Assembly (NCBI GenBank): GCA_033816765.1 | Contig: CM066294.1 | Span: 2,418,001 to 2,482,000, forward strand | Source: Nothopassalora personata | Lineage: Eukaryota > Ascomycota > Dothideomycetes > Mycosphaerellales > Mycosphaerellaceae | DNA: 64,000 bases | Direction: 5' to 3' | In this document: in pieces, positions 33,262-43,254 of the stretch | Numbering within the stretch: the stretch's first letter is position 1 | How the letters are laid out: every line of letters begins with the position of its first letter | Notes under the pieces: model-generated | Told to the model about the DNA's origin: nothing | What the model saw: only the letters and a program-made list of their open reading frames with translations | Databases searched by the model: none | Translations under genes and position numbers: made by a program

Positions 33262-34203
33262 ATGGATGATGAAGTGCGAGGCGAGTGTGAAATGTGGATC
33301 TTATGTATTGTACAGACGGCGTGGCATAGAAGCAAGCGTGTATACCTCTGGTCCTGGGGCATGGCGTTTTATTCTACGGCAAGGAGGCAAGGGCGCATAC
33401 AGGAGGTTTATCTGCTTTTAGGGAGGGCACCACTGCAATTGAGATACAGTGTTTAGACCTTGTGCATTGATCCTTTGTCTTGTTGGTGCTGTTCATGCCG
33501 ATGTTGCTGGCAAATTCTTTCGTGTTGCAGGAGTGATCGAGCCGCATGTGTAGAATTATGATGCACTTTTGTGGAAAAGTGCTCGACTTTGAAGTCGAAA
33601 ATGTCATCCACGTTAGCTCAGCCTCAATGGGGGATGCAATCATGCATGCATTGTAGTATCATCGGCAAGAGACACACGACAAGCACAGAATGTCCAACCG
33701 ACCTCATCGCCGTTGTCGGCTCGTGTCCCAGGTCTTTCTCTCGCACACTACCTCAACACTAGATGACAAAGACAGAACTGCGATATCGACAGCACCTGGC
33801 GCCTGTCCAGTGACGAAGACACACGGTCAGCCGTGTCAGACATAGACGAAGACTACTGTGAGAACATTCGAAGCAACATATGCAATCGGAAGAGTTCCGT
33901 TACCATTGACCAACGAGTGGCAAGATCAGTCATGAGATGTCATCTTCGAGGTACGAAAAGTTACTGCTTGTGGCTAGCTAGTCTGTAAGCGAGCCAATGA
34001 GCTCGCATGTGATTACACCCGCGATCAAAGGAATGACCGACATTAGATAGATAGGTTCGCGTGTCCGCTATCATGCATACATAAAGGACTCTCCAGCTTC
34101 CAAAAACAACTTTCTTCCAACACCAACCATCCAGCAACCACCACCACCATCACTTACCAAACCACTCATACCACCAACACCACTCACGTCATCAACACCA
34201 ACC
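33262..34203. other. Intergenic between FAS2 and the Cys-rich gene
   Basis: No supported coding sequence. The distal 150 bp (about 34080-34203) are rich in CAA/CCA runs, as expected for the 5' UTR of the downstream gene, which starts at CAACCATG. The first part is presumably the FAS2 3' UTR. Confidence 0.4.
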
Positions 34204-34787
34204 ATGTCCGCCCCAACCTCAACCATCCCCTCGACCTGCTGCGGCAACAACAACAGCGGCGGATGCGTCTGCGCCAAAGAAGCCACCTGCTCCTGCGGCA
34301 AGCAATCCGCCCTGCACTGCAACTGCGAGAAAGCACACTTCGAGAACAAGGTCGAAGGCGCGCGTTGTTCATGCAGTAAGTCCTCCACCCTTTCGAACCT
34401 CGGAGCACCTCATCAGCTAACCCAGAGCAATGTCCTCCACTTCAAGAGGTCCTACACCAACGGCACGAAGAAACCGTGCTGACGTTGCATCCCCTAGACC
34501 AACGCCCAGCCGGCGCATGCACCTGCTCGCGCTCCACAACCGAAAACGCCAAGCCCGCGGGAAACACATGTGCATGCGGGAAGAGATCATCAGGTCCGTC
34601 AGCGCTCTCCCTTCCCCCCCAATCCAATCCAATCCTCGAAATCCATCCATCCATCCATCCATCCATCCATCCATGCGAATGAACTGACGCCCCCTCCTCC
34701 TCCTCCCTAGACTCCTGCAACTGCAACAACACCGAGACCGGAGCAGCTTCATCAGATCTCGAGACCGACTTTACGACCAAGAAGTAA
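34204..34787 (+). CDS. Small cysteine-rich metallothionein-like protein (DUF7871 type)
   Basis: Three exons, 34204-34375, 34498-34593 and 34711-34787, splice to 114 aa. The introns are 122 and 117 bp (GTAAGT..CCCTAG and GTCCGT..CCCTAG). The product has about 18 Cys, mainly in CxC or CC pairs: STCCGN, GCVCAKEATCSCGK, HCNCEK, RCSCNQ, ACTCSR, TCACGK and SCNCNN. It contains KVEGARCSC and ends ETDFTTKK, a pattern I recognise from conserved fungal Cys-rich proteins. It has no signal peptide, so it is likely cytosolic. Metal binding is inferred from the CxC spacing. Reading through intron 1 would give a 92 aa protein that loses the second half of the cysteines. The donor of intron 2 is non-consensus (GTCCGT). 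Confidence 0.85.
34641..34674 (+). repeat. (ATCC)n microsatellite inside intron 2 of the Cys-rich gene
   Basis: About eight uninterrupted ATCC units lie between the donor at 34594 and the acceptor at 34710. Three AATCC-like units come just before. The tract lies in an intron, so unit changes should not alter the protein. Confidence 0.9.
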
Positions 34788-35626
34788 CATTGTGCTTCAC
34801 GCGAGATTGAGGGAGGGCTTGATGACGCCAGGTGGGAATTTTCCAATGGGTGCGTGCGCGTGTACTGTTACGACAGCATGACATGAGGCGTTAGGGAATG
34901 TCGCGTCGCTCGAGGACGGACGGAGTCGAGGTTGAGTCTGCCACGGCTGAGGAAATGGCGTGGTCCGCGTGCGGGTTTTGCGGAGTTGTACTAGTATGTA
35001 TGAAGTGATGATGCCACGGAAGGCGAATGACAGAATTCTGCTGGAATTGCTTGCTCGAACTCCCGTTGCTCAGTCAGTCTTTGTCCGCCAATTTTGACTT
35101 GGCCATCATCTCCTCGACATCGCTGGCACTGCGAGGCACATGAGTGAAGTAGAAAGGTCTTAGTGAGCATGAGAAGGCATTCATTGATGAGCTGTAGGAC
35201 ATCATTTCTTCGTCCCTATGGGCTTATTGCTATACACTGGAGCTACGCCTGATCGTAACAGCCTTGCTTTGCATTTGATGGTATCGTGCATCGCTAAATC
35301 CACATTAAAGATGAAGAACGGAGTGCCGCAACCAACAATAAGTTCCCGCTCTCACCAGAGCCCTCTGCCCCCGCCTTTCACATCCTTTTCCCCCTCCCTT
35401 TTTACTGGAAACAACCGCACACATCCGTAAAGTCGTTCGTAGTCGCTACATGGGGAATATTGTTTTGGTTTCGAAAGCAGTCTGCGCCTGGGACATAACC
35501 GAAGTCCCTTTTTCTGCTGTAATATTGGTACAAGAAGTGAAGTTGCCTCCGTAGTGTTTGCGCAGTCGCGGCGCGTCTATCGTCTGCTGCTGATATCAAA
35601 TCGCAGCTACGAGGTCTTGTGTATCA
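34788..35626. other. Intergenic, no supported gene
   Basis: The segment lies between two convergent genes and has no ORF with recognisable features. It includes C/T-rich stretches at about 35340-35405. It should contain both 3' UTRs. Confidence 0.4.
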
Positions 35627-38600
35627 TCAGAACATGCTACCATCCAGAGGCGAAGTGAGTAAACGCTTTGGTGCCGTGGTGGTAGAGGTGGAGCGCTGTA
35701 CGCGCTCATGTGAGCCGGGAATGGCAAAGGCGTTATACTCTGGCACTGCCGGGCTTGACTGGAAGTTGTGCGGCGAGAGGATCGCAGGCATGCGCACAAC
35801 GTTGCTAGGTGGGAATTGGTACTCGCGCTTGGGCGATGCATTCAGCGAAGGGTCGGAAGAAGTTGCTTTGATCTCGTGATCGCCAGTGGAGTTCGACCGA
35901 TTTCTGCTGAAGAGCTTCAGCGTCCCTCGACGCTTTGGGTTGATCGGTGGGACAGGAGGCGCGTCTTCCATACCATTTTTCAGCGAGGCTCCAGGAGGTA
36001 AGTCCACTGTGTCGACATTCGAGGTCGAAGATATCAACTTCGGCTCAGATATGTCTGCTTTTGAGATGGTCATCTTGCGCAAGCCGCCAGGACGTGCAGA
36101 AGAAGGAGTGATCGGAGAGTGGGCGTCGAATGTGGGACCGGTACCATTCGGCACGGGGGTGTGGTTCTGTGGGTACGGGTTCGCCACAGGAACGGGTCGA
36201 CCAGGCGTGTACACAGTAGGTGTGAGTCCGGTCGATGTTGTGCCTTTGTTGCTGGGTGCGGCCCTCGTATCGAAGTAGTTGGCAACATTCTGTCGATCAT
36301 CATCAAGGGAGCGGCCGACGTTTTCGCTTGCTACAGCTGGAGAAGCACCTGGGAATGGTGACACGTCCGGTGTATGTGCTGCAGCAGAAGTGCCGTGCCC
36401 TTCTATCATGGCTTTCTCTAGATCATCGCGGTATGGGCCTGTGCGGCTGCGGGAGCGCCCAGTGGTCGCAGTAGAGTTGGATCTGCTGCGAGCACGATCT
36501 GCTTGGCCTCGACTAAATGCCATCTCTCGTGCGCCCTGCACCGTGTCCACGTCTCGTGTTGATGGCCCTGGCCCTTCCTGTTTGAAAGCGGGATGCTGCG
36601 CATTGGGGAGCGGAGGCCTAGGCGATGAGTTTCCTCGAGGCCGGACCGAGTCAAGCAGACTGGTGCTACTGGCGCCGTTGATGCCCATAGCGCGAAGACC
36701 CCTTTGAGGTTGATCTTGTGCGTGAACGAACGAATCTCTGCTAGTCTTCGATCGCAGCATGCCGAACGCCCTCATTGCACCTGGGGCAGGGCTGGTTCCT
36801 CGCGAACTTGCCTCCCGCTCGACTTTCTGCTTGAGACCTTCCTGAATAGCAGCGCGCCGTGCTGCCAACTCGCTTTGGAAAGCGTCGCGCTCTTGCTGCG
36901 TCGCTGTGCTTGCGTCCCGAGTATGCTGCCTGTGGAGTTCTTGTTGCCAAGCAGGCACAGCACTGTCATGAGAGAAGGATGCTTCTGAGTCTCGCGCAGT
37001 TGCCGGTCCAAATCTCGACGCCGAGTCCTGGCCAACGGAGGTCTGCCGACTTGTCGATGGGAACCTAGAACTCGATGTCTTTTCCACTGGACTGAATTGC
37101 GCTATCGACGATCGATCCACAGGGCTCAACGCGTTGGAGAACGTGTCCATTGGACTCACAGCTTCAGAAGCGCGGCTTGCTCGGGACGCGCCAACAGCAC
37201 TTTGTTCATCAAGATCCCATGGATTCGACATAGCATATGTCGACTCACGAGCTGACTGTGTGTCCAGCGTTGCGCTCGTCGTACGGTTGTAGGAATCTGA
37301 CTTGTTGGTAGTCCAAGGCACCTCCGGCAACTCTGGAGCCTTATTCGCTTCTTGATGCATCACGTCTTCTGCGGGATCTATAGACGAGTTATTACTTTGT
37401 CGACGAAGATCATGAACCATGCCGTTCAAGGCTTGCGCCTGAGGACCCAGAGTGGGAGAGTCCAGCGGCTGCGGAATCTGGAATGCTGCAGGCGGAGCGT
37501 TGATACGAAGCGGTGAAGTTGAAGTCTTGGGAGCGAGTGGCTTGACTTCATACTCATCTTCTTCCTCAGCGAAGCCCGTCCTGGACTTGTCGTTCTTCGT
37601 CGAGGGATGTTCCGACACAGACTGAAGTGGTGTTGGCTGCCATCGTGTCTGATAGTTCCCATAGCCATACTCCGGCTGATTCAGGGACTGTGCGATCCAC
37701 TCCTCTTCTTCATCCTCATCGTCGCTAGCGCTAATGTTTCCAAAGAAGGTGCGGTGCGTGTCCGCAAGCGGCGATGTTGACTTGGCGGTGGAGTCTGAAC
37801 GCTGGTCGGTAGATGCAGCTGGCAGGTGACTTGCTGCATTCTGGAACATGTTATAAACCTTCTTGGCAACTTCGTGCTGGCTTGGAGCATCGGAAGGCGT
37901 CCTGCTGCGTGCGAAGAGGTCTGGGGACTGAGTGCTGTTGTACTCAGCTCTGTCGGTGCGTGGCTTCGCAATTGAGGCATTGCCCGGCTTCTTCATGACC
38001 GCGCTGGAGTTGGATCGCTGTAGTGCTTTCTGACGTTCGAGGTATTGGTTTTCGTCAAAAGCGTGTGCTGGCTTGTTGAATGCACCCATCGCAGTTGCCT
38101 TACCACGATCTGCTGGCTCAAGAGCTTGGGTAAGCACGTTGTTTGGCGCATCAATCGGAGATCCTGGCCCACTTCGAGCCGGACTCGAGGATCCTGATTG
38201 AGCATGCCTGAACGACCCAATTGTTGTCAGTGCGGGAAGTAGTGCAGAGGTTGGCGGCGATTGTCCTCGAAAAGCTGGAAGTGCTTCAGCAGAGCGATCA
38301 TTGAGATTGCCAGTGCTCTTTGCAACTTGCAAGAACGGTGGAGACTTCATCCCAGCCATGGTACGCTGCTTCTGCAGTGAGTTTAGCCGCGTTAAGGCAG
38401 ACGATTGCTGCTCGTGCATGTGCTGATCAAGACCCTGGTCGTATAGTCTGCGCGCTTTCGGGTTTGGTCGCTCGAGAAGTGGTGCAGACATTGTGATCGG
38501 AGCAGGATTCGCAGTTGCGCCAGATGTCGAGACTGAGGCCGCGCATGGAGATGGCTGCGCGCTCACTGCTTGTTGCGAAGCAATAGACGTTGCCGCTGTA

Positions 38601-39454
38601 GAGGAGCGCGCGTCCGAGCGCGCCGTGGATGACGTTGTCGATCGTTTCTTCTCATAAGAAGAAAGGGACGGCGAGTGAGATAAGTCTTTCGCGGAGTCGT
38701 CAGGCAAGGTGTCGAGGCCATCGTGGGAACCTTCAAGGCCAAAGTCAAACCCCTGGCTTTCATCGGAGGGGCGAGGCAATTGACTTTCATCAATTTCCCT
38801 TCCTCTGTGGCGATACTTCTGGAAAGCTGACATGCCCACATCATCCTCGTACATAAGCTTGCCCAAACTGCGGGTGGAAGTTGCGCCACTGGTTGGGATC
38901 TTGTAAACCTTCTGGCGACCACCAAACAGAACGTTGCCCTCGCCTGGTCTTGATCGACTCATTACACTCTGCGTAGCATCGGCTTCACTGCCATAACCAC
39001 CATCGTCTGAGCCAAATGAGTTCTCGCGAGTACTCCGGGCAAATGGCGGGCGGACCGAGCCTTGGACGGAGGAAACCTCTGCAATGTCACCCAGCGCCGT
39101 GGACGCAAAGCCAACGTCGTTCAGCATGCGCGACTTCCTCCGAGCTGGTAGCACACTGTCGTCGCTGGCCTTGCCAAGTAACGAGTTCGGATCGTCCTGC
39201 TCTCTAAGCATGCTGAATCGAGTCGATAGGCTGGGCATGAGCAAACTGGTTCGGAATTCATCTGTCGATGGTAGTGCGGCTGAGAAGTCGAGCTGAGATT
39301 TCGCTTCGGGCTGGGGCTTCTTGTTCTTCTTCCATAGGCTGGTCGAGGACTTCTTGAGCGTTGGTGACGCAGGCTGCGAGAGCGCATTGAGCGCCTGTTC
39401 GTTGGCGGGAGGGCCATCATTGGCCTTCTTCTTGGAGGAGAATAGCTTAGACAT
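35627..39454 (-). CDS. Large low-complexity fungal protein, function unknown
   Basis: This single-exon ORF is 1275 aa from the chosen start MSKLFSSKKKANDGPPANEQ (39454). An upstream in-frame ATG at 39772 would add 106 Arg/Cys-rich residues with little fungal-protein character, so I prefer the internal start. The product is rich in Ser, Pro, Thr, Ala and Gln and appears mostly disordered. Ordered-looking islands include NVLFGGRQKVYKIPTS, LMYEDDVGMSAFQKYRHRG and PEYGYGNYQTRWQPTP, with an acidic run SASDDEDEEEEWIAQ. A Glu/Arg/Ala-rich, likely helical stretch reads QQERDAFQSELAARRAAIQE. Poly-Ser/Thr and SP sites suggest phosphorylation. I do not recognise a characterised homologue and assign no function. 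Confidence 0.75.
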   Translation of the reverse strand: MSKLFSSKKKANDGPPANEQALNALSQPASPTLKKSSTSLWKKNKKPQPEAKSQLDFSAALPSTDEFRTSLLMPSLSTRFSMLREQDDPNSLLGKASDDSVLPARRKSRMLNDVGFASTALGDIAEVSSVQGSVRPPFARSTRENSFGSDDGGYGSEADATQSVMSRSRPGEGNVLFGGRQKVYKIPTSGATSTRSLGKLMYEDDVGMSAFQKYRHRGREIDESQLPRPSDESQGFDFGLEGSHDGLDTLPDDSAKDLSHSPSLSSYEKKRSTTSSTARSDARSSTAATSIASQQAVSAQPSPCAASVSTSGATANPAPITMSAPLLERPNPKARRLYDQGLDQHMHEQQSSALTRLNSLQKQRTMAGMKSPPFLQVAKSTGNLNDRSAEALPAFRGQSPPTSALLPALTTIGSFRHAQSGSSSPARSGPGSPIDAPNNVLTQALEPADRGKATAMGAFNKPAHAFDENQYLERQKALQRSNSSAVMKKPGNASIAKPRTDRAEYNSTQSPDLFARSRTPSDAPSQHEVAKKVYNMFQNAASHLPAASTDQRSDSTAKSTSPLADTHRTFFGNISASDDEDEEEEWIAQSLNQPEYGYGNYQTRWQPTPLQSVSEHPSTKNDKSRTGFAEEEDEYEVKPLAPKTSTSPLRINAPPAAFQIPQPLDSPTLGPQAQALNGMVHDLRRQSNNSSIDPAEDVMHQEANKAPELPEVPWTTNKSDSYNRTTSATLDTQSARESTYAMSNPWDLDEQSAVGASRASRASEAVSPMDTFSNALSPVDRSSIAQFSPVEKTSSSRFPSTSRQTSVGQDSASRFGPATARDSEASFSHDSAVPAWQQELHRQHTRDASTATQQERDAFQSELAARRAAIQEGLKQKVEREASSRGTSPAPGAMRAFGMLRSKTSRDSFVHAQDQPQRGLRAMGINGASSTSLLDSVRPRGNSSPRPPLPNAQHPAFKQEGPGPSTRDVDTVQGAREMAFSRGQADRARSRSNSTATTGRSRSRTGPYRDDLEKAMIEGHGTSAAAHTPDVSPFPGASPAVASENVGRSLDDDRQNVANYFDTRAAPSNKGTTSTGLTPTVYTPGRPVPVANPYPQNHTPVPNGTGPTFDAHSPITPSSARPGGLRKMTISKADISEPKLISSTSNVDTVDLPPGASLKNGMEDAPPVPPINPKRRGTLKLFSRNRSNSTGDHEIKATSSDPSLNASPKREYQFPPSNVVRMPAILSPHNFQSSPAVPEYNAFAIPGSHERVQRSTSTTTAPKRLLTSPLDGSMF

Positions 39455-40036
39455 GGTGACGCTGTACAAGTCAGAACAAGTGACGTTGGCGCTGGTGCGG
39501 TGCGGCATTGGGGTGGGCGCGATGAGTGAGGTTCTGCTGTTTCCATGGGAGTGCGCGTGATGTTGCAGGAAAGGAAGGCGGGCGGGCAGACAGGCATTGA
39601 AAGCAGAAGGTGCAGTACGTACCTGCAAACGAGTGTGGATCGAGGCTGCCTCGAGCAGGCCGGATGCTGTGATGCCGCGATCAGTGCGACGAGCGGCGAG
39701 GCCTTTCGCTGCCCTTTGCCTCGCAGCTGCGCAACAAATTCGGTATGATAGTCGTCGCCGCACCCACTTCACCGAATCCTCCTATCAGTGCCGCCGTGTC
39801 GCAAGGCTGGGGAGCGTTTGCACTCATTCGCGTGTTCGCTCGATCGTGTGCGGCTCGTTCCTCCTGCAGTGGGTGAACCGGTCGGGAGATGGGAGAGATG
39901 CTGCACACTGTGCTGTGGTGGTGCGTCGCGTATGTGGGCCGCCGGCTGGCATGCAAATTTGCAAACAATCGATTCGCGCGGAGATGGCGGCGTCAACTTC
40001 CGCTCCTCGTGGTCGACACGTCTTGGCGGGTGTTGT

Positions 40037-40090
40037 TGTGTGGTGTGGTGTGGTGTGGTGTGGTGTGGTGTGGTGTGGTGTGGTGTGGCG
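40037..40090 (+). repeat. (TGGTG)n minisatellite
   Basis: About ten tandem TGGTG units run without interruption, then degenerate to TGGCGTGTGG. The tract lies about 600 bp upstream of the large disordered gene, in the region where its promoter may extend. Confidence 0.9.
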
Positions 40091-41537
40091 TGTGGATGTT
40101 TGTTTGCGCGGTGATGAGCAGAGAACACAGGTCACCAATGTCTGGCACGCGCTGTTTGGGACGCGAGGTAATGGACGCTGCCCCGTCCTATGGAGTCAGT
40201 TGGCAGGAAAGCCGTTGAACAGGAAGATCAAGCCGCTTGATCAGGAGTGCAGCGAGAGCACAACACACGGCCGGTCGCGCTAACGACAAGCTAATCTCGT
40301 CAGTGTAGTAGTACTGCACACAGTACGCACATGTCCGCATCGCACGGCGATCGTGACAAGGGCGTCGTCGACCGCACCCGGCACCGTGATGATGAGCTGG
40401 GCGCGGCGATGAGCAGCAGCTGCGTGCAGGCTTACCCCTACCTCGACGCCGCTCTCTGTCACGTCCTCCGCTCGCAACTCTTTTTTTCGCGTTTCACTAG
40501 ACTTGACGCTCGCCATGCATTAGGCATCCGGAGCCATCCCCAGCTGCAAGGTACCAGGAGCTTATACATTGCCGATCACCCAATGGCCAGCCCTCATCCG
40601 CCGTGGTTACAGAACCCTAGCGCCCGCAATCCACGCGGAACAGGAGCTTGCTATAGCTATCAAGTGTATATGCGATCACTACGCGCGCCCCTGCTCGAAT
40701 TCCAACAACACGCAGTCGCTTGAGCTCTCCGATCGAATATTGCTGGCGGCATGTTAACAGACGAGAGCACAAGCTGCGTCAGGGGCATCTCGCCGTCGCA
40801 CAGGCGAAGGCTCTCGGGACTTGCTGTCCGCACGCGGCGCATGGTCTGGGTCCTAGCGAGTCCCGTCAACGTGCAGGAGTCTCCTCGCTGCCGGTGTCCC
40901 TAGCGGCGTGGTAAGCAGCCCCAACTCGGCCTAGGAAATGAGCCTGGCTTCCGCGGTGCCGTTTGTTGGGTCACGTGTATCGTCGAAAGGAAATTCGATT
41001 CGGATTCTCGACGGCGGTCGGCCCGCGACGAGAGATTCCCTACTGCCGACGGCGTGTGATGAAAGCGCATGCCGTCTCTGTGGTCTCACTCCTCGCCGCA
41101 GCAGCGGCTCAGATCGCAGGTGCACGTGTTGAGGTTCTACAATACATCACACCTTACTTCCACCACATGCGGTCCCCATCCCTGCAGCGAGCACACATTG
41201 TACTTGCATCACTGCCATCATCACATGTCCACAGTGTGGTCGAGCTCCTGCCGCGGGCCATCGTGGGTCGCACAGAGGCTTGCGCAAGTCGCGAGGGGCT
41301 CATATGAAGATATCGCTGCTGCTGTGCTTCCGACTGCAATCAAAAGACTGCTGTTTGAAGACGCGGGCGCATCTCATCACGAATTGCAACAATGCCACAT
41401 GGCCTTTACCGATGCTCTCCCATATTACAAACTCCACTTCCGGCGTCTCACATGCTCAACACATCCCGAACACCACACCACGAGAAGGTGCCTGCATCGC
41501 GCGGCCACCCTCCAGTGGAGATTGTGATCTGTTTAGG

Positions 41538-41836
41538 GTTGCCTTCTAAGGCAAACCGACTTACCTTAAACTACGCAGATTAACATGACATTGGGGTTCT
41601 TTGAGCCAAGGTCACCTCGTCGTCGCCAAGTTCACCTTATTAGACTACCTTGGGCCAACTTGTGGTTGTTTTGAGGTCCCCCAAGGTGACCTCGAATTTC
41701 GTCGCCGAGCGAACCAAACAAGCTCTATCGGCACCAAACAAACGCTAGCAGGAGTCAGGGCCGACTTCTGCAACGCAAGGCTGACCTCTGCCAACTTGAT
41801 CTTAGTTATGCCAGCCGCAGCGTTGCCTTCTTAGGC
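41538..41836. repeat. Short direct repeats bounding a 300 bp block
   Basis: GTTGCCTTCTAAGGC (41538-41552) and GTTGCCTTCTTAGGC (41822-41836) differ at one base and flank about 270 bp. The repeated core GCCTTCTAAGGC is itself nearly palindromic. This could be a chance pair or the ends of a small decayed element. No coding sequence lies between. Confidence 0.35.
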
Positions 41837-43254
41837 CTAAGCTATTGGCAGGTCATCTTCAGGTCCGTCAGCCGTCAGATGAAGTGCTTAGGGCAAGCAG
41901 TGTCGCGAGGGGCAGGTCCCGTGCAGTCTCCAGTGATAAGACATTAGGAACGAAGGCAACCGAACTTACCGAACACTCAAGTGTCACAAGAAGCCAAAGG
42001 CCAAATGCCCGAACGACCAAATCAAGCTTCTCGGACATGTTCCGGAAGGTTACCGGGAAGGTTACCGTCTAACGGCAGCGAAATCACACAATAGTCCAAC
42101 AGGTGCCAAATGAATTGATTGTCCGGTAAGGGCCATCTTTGGCGAGACACGTTGTTGCCAACTACATCATATCGACAATAACATACGGCTCCGGACTCGA
42201 TACGCGCTGCGCAATTTCGTGCCACCGATAGTGACCACTTCGTCCACCCACTCGCCTGATAACATTTGGACGTGCGAGCCACGGTCGGCAGCAACTTCAA
42301 GTTGGATCTAATCTGCCTTGCAAAGCAAGCAGCGCACACCGGTGGGCCGAGCAATTGACGCGGTTGAGCCCATCCGGAGCAGAACAATGTATTTGATGTA
42401 GTGGGTGGACGAACGGGTCAGTACAGCCTCGCACTCGCATCCTTGCAAGCCAGCGTACCACGAAACACAAAGAAATTCCTTCCACATCAACCACCAAACC
42501 TCAAATCTTACGCGTTGGTCCCGGGTTGATCGCGGTGAGAGCTTTCTTTCGGCGTGGGAAAGTTTGGCCCTGCCTGCGGTAACGTGGCCGGTGGGTTCGT
42601 TTCCGTTGGCGGTGATGTGATGGCTAGAGGGTCGGGTGTGATTGGAGAGTGGTTGGCTATTGTCGACGACTGCGAGAAAAAAATGTGGGCATGAGGTTTG
42701 AAGAACCGCAGTTGCTGAATCGTACGCCTTCGTGGAGCGTTCGAGACCGTCGACACTGAAACAGTAATAGTGTCAGTGTCAGAGTACGGGCGCCCTGAGG
42801 TGGTTACAAATCTGTCTGGCACTTGATACAGCATTGTGCGTCAGAATGTCCCGAGGAGAGTCACGGTACTGGTCACACCAACGACCTCGAACGCACGGCC
42901 GAGCAAAAACGACATCGCGCTGTTCCGGATGCTTGCGAGAAAGGTTGGAATATTGGAGGCACGAAACTGTTGCTGAACAGCAGCATCGACCTCAGCCCGG
43001 TGCGAACGCATATGGAGTGGAAGAATCCTCTGTATATGGACGATCTATCTTCTTCCACTTCTACAGTACAGGCAGCGCATATGCTTCTCAGCGGGCCATC
43101 AAGATCAATTGCCATCACACGTCAGACTCGCGAGCACGGTCACCGCGCACACGGTGCCAACCCATTTGCCAATGATCCATGGTAAGCTGTTGAGACCAGA
43201 GAGCTACAGGACGAAGCCGATGGCAAATGGGACCCCGATGAAGACGAAGCGCAC

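Larger units (their letters stand above)
39455..43254. other. 3.8 kb gene-poor region
   Basis: No ORF here has a convincing start, domain or splice continuation. It includes the upstream region of the large disordered gene, a TGGTG minisatellite, direct repeats around 41.5-41.8 kb and numerous overlapping 60-130 aa shadow ORFs. The stretch 41.5-42.1 kb contains repeated AAGGTCACCT/AAGGTGACCT and AAGGTTACCG units. Its texture differs from the flanking unique DNA and could be an old repeat relic. Confidence 0.4.

Noticed and set aside
42508..43185. Possible small genes between the repeat-like block and GTB1
   Set aside because: The ORFs on both strands overlap each other and lack motifs, and I could not build a phase-consistent model.
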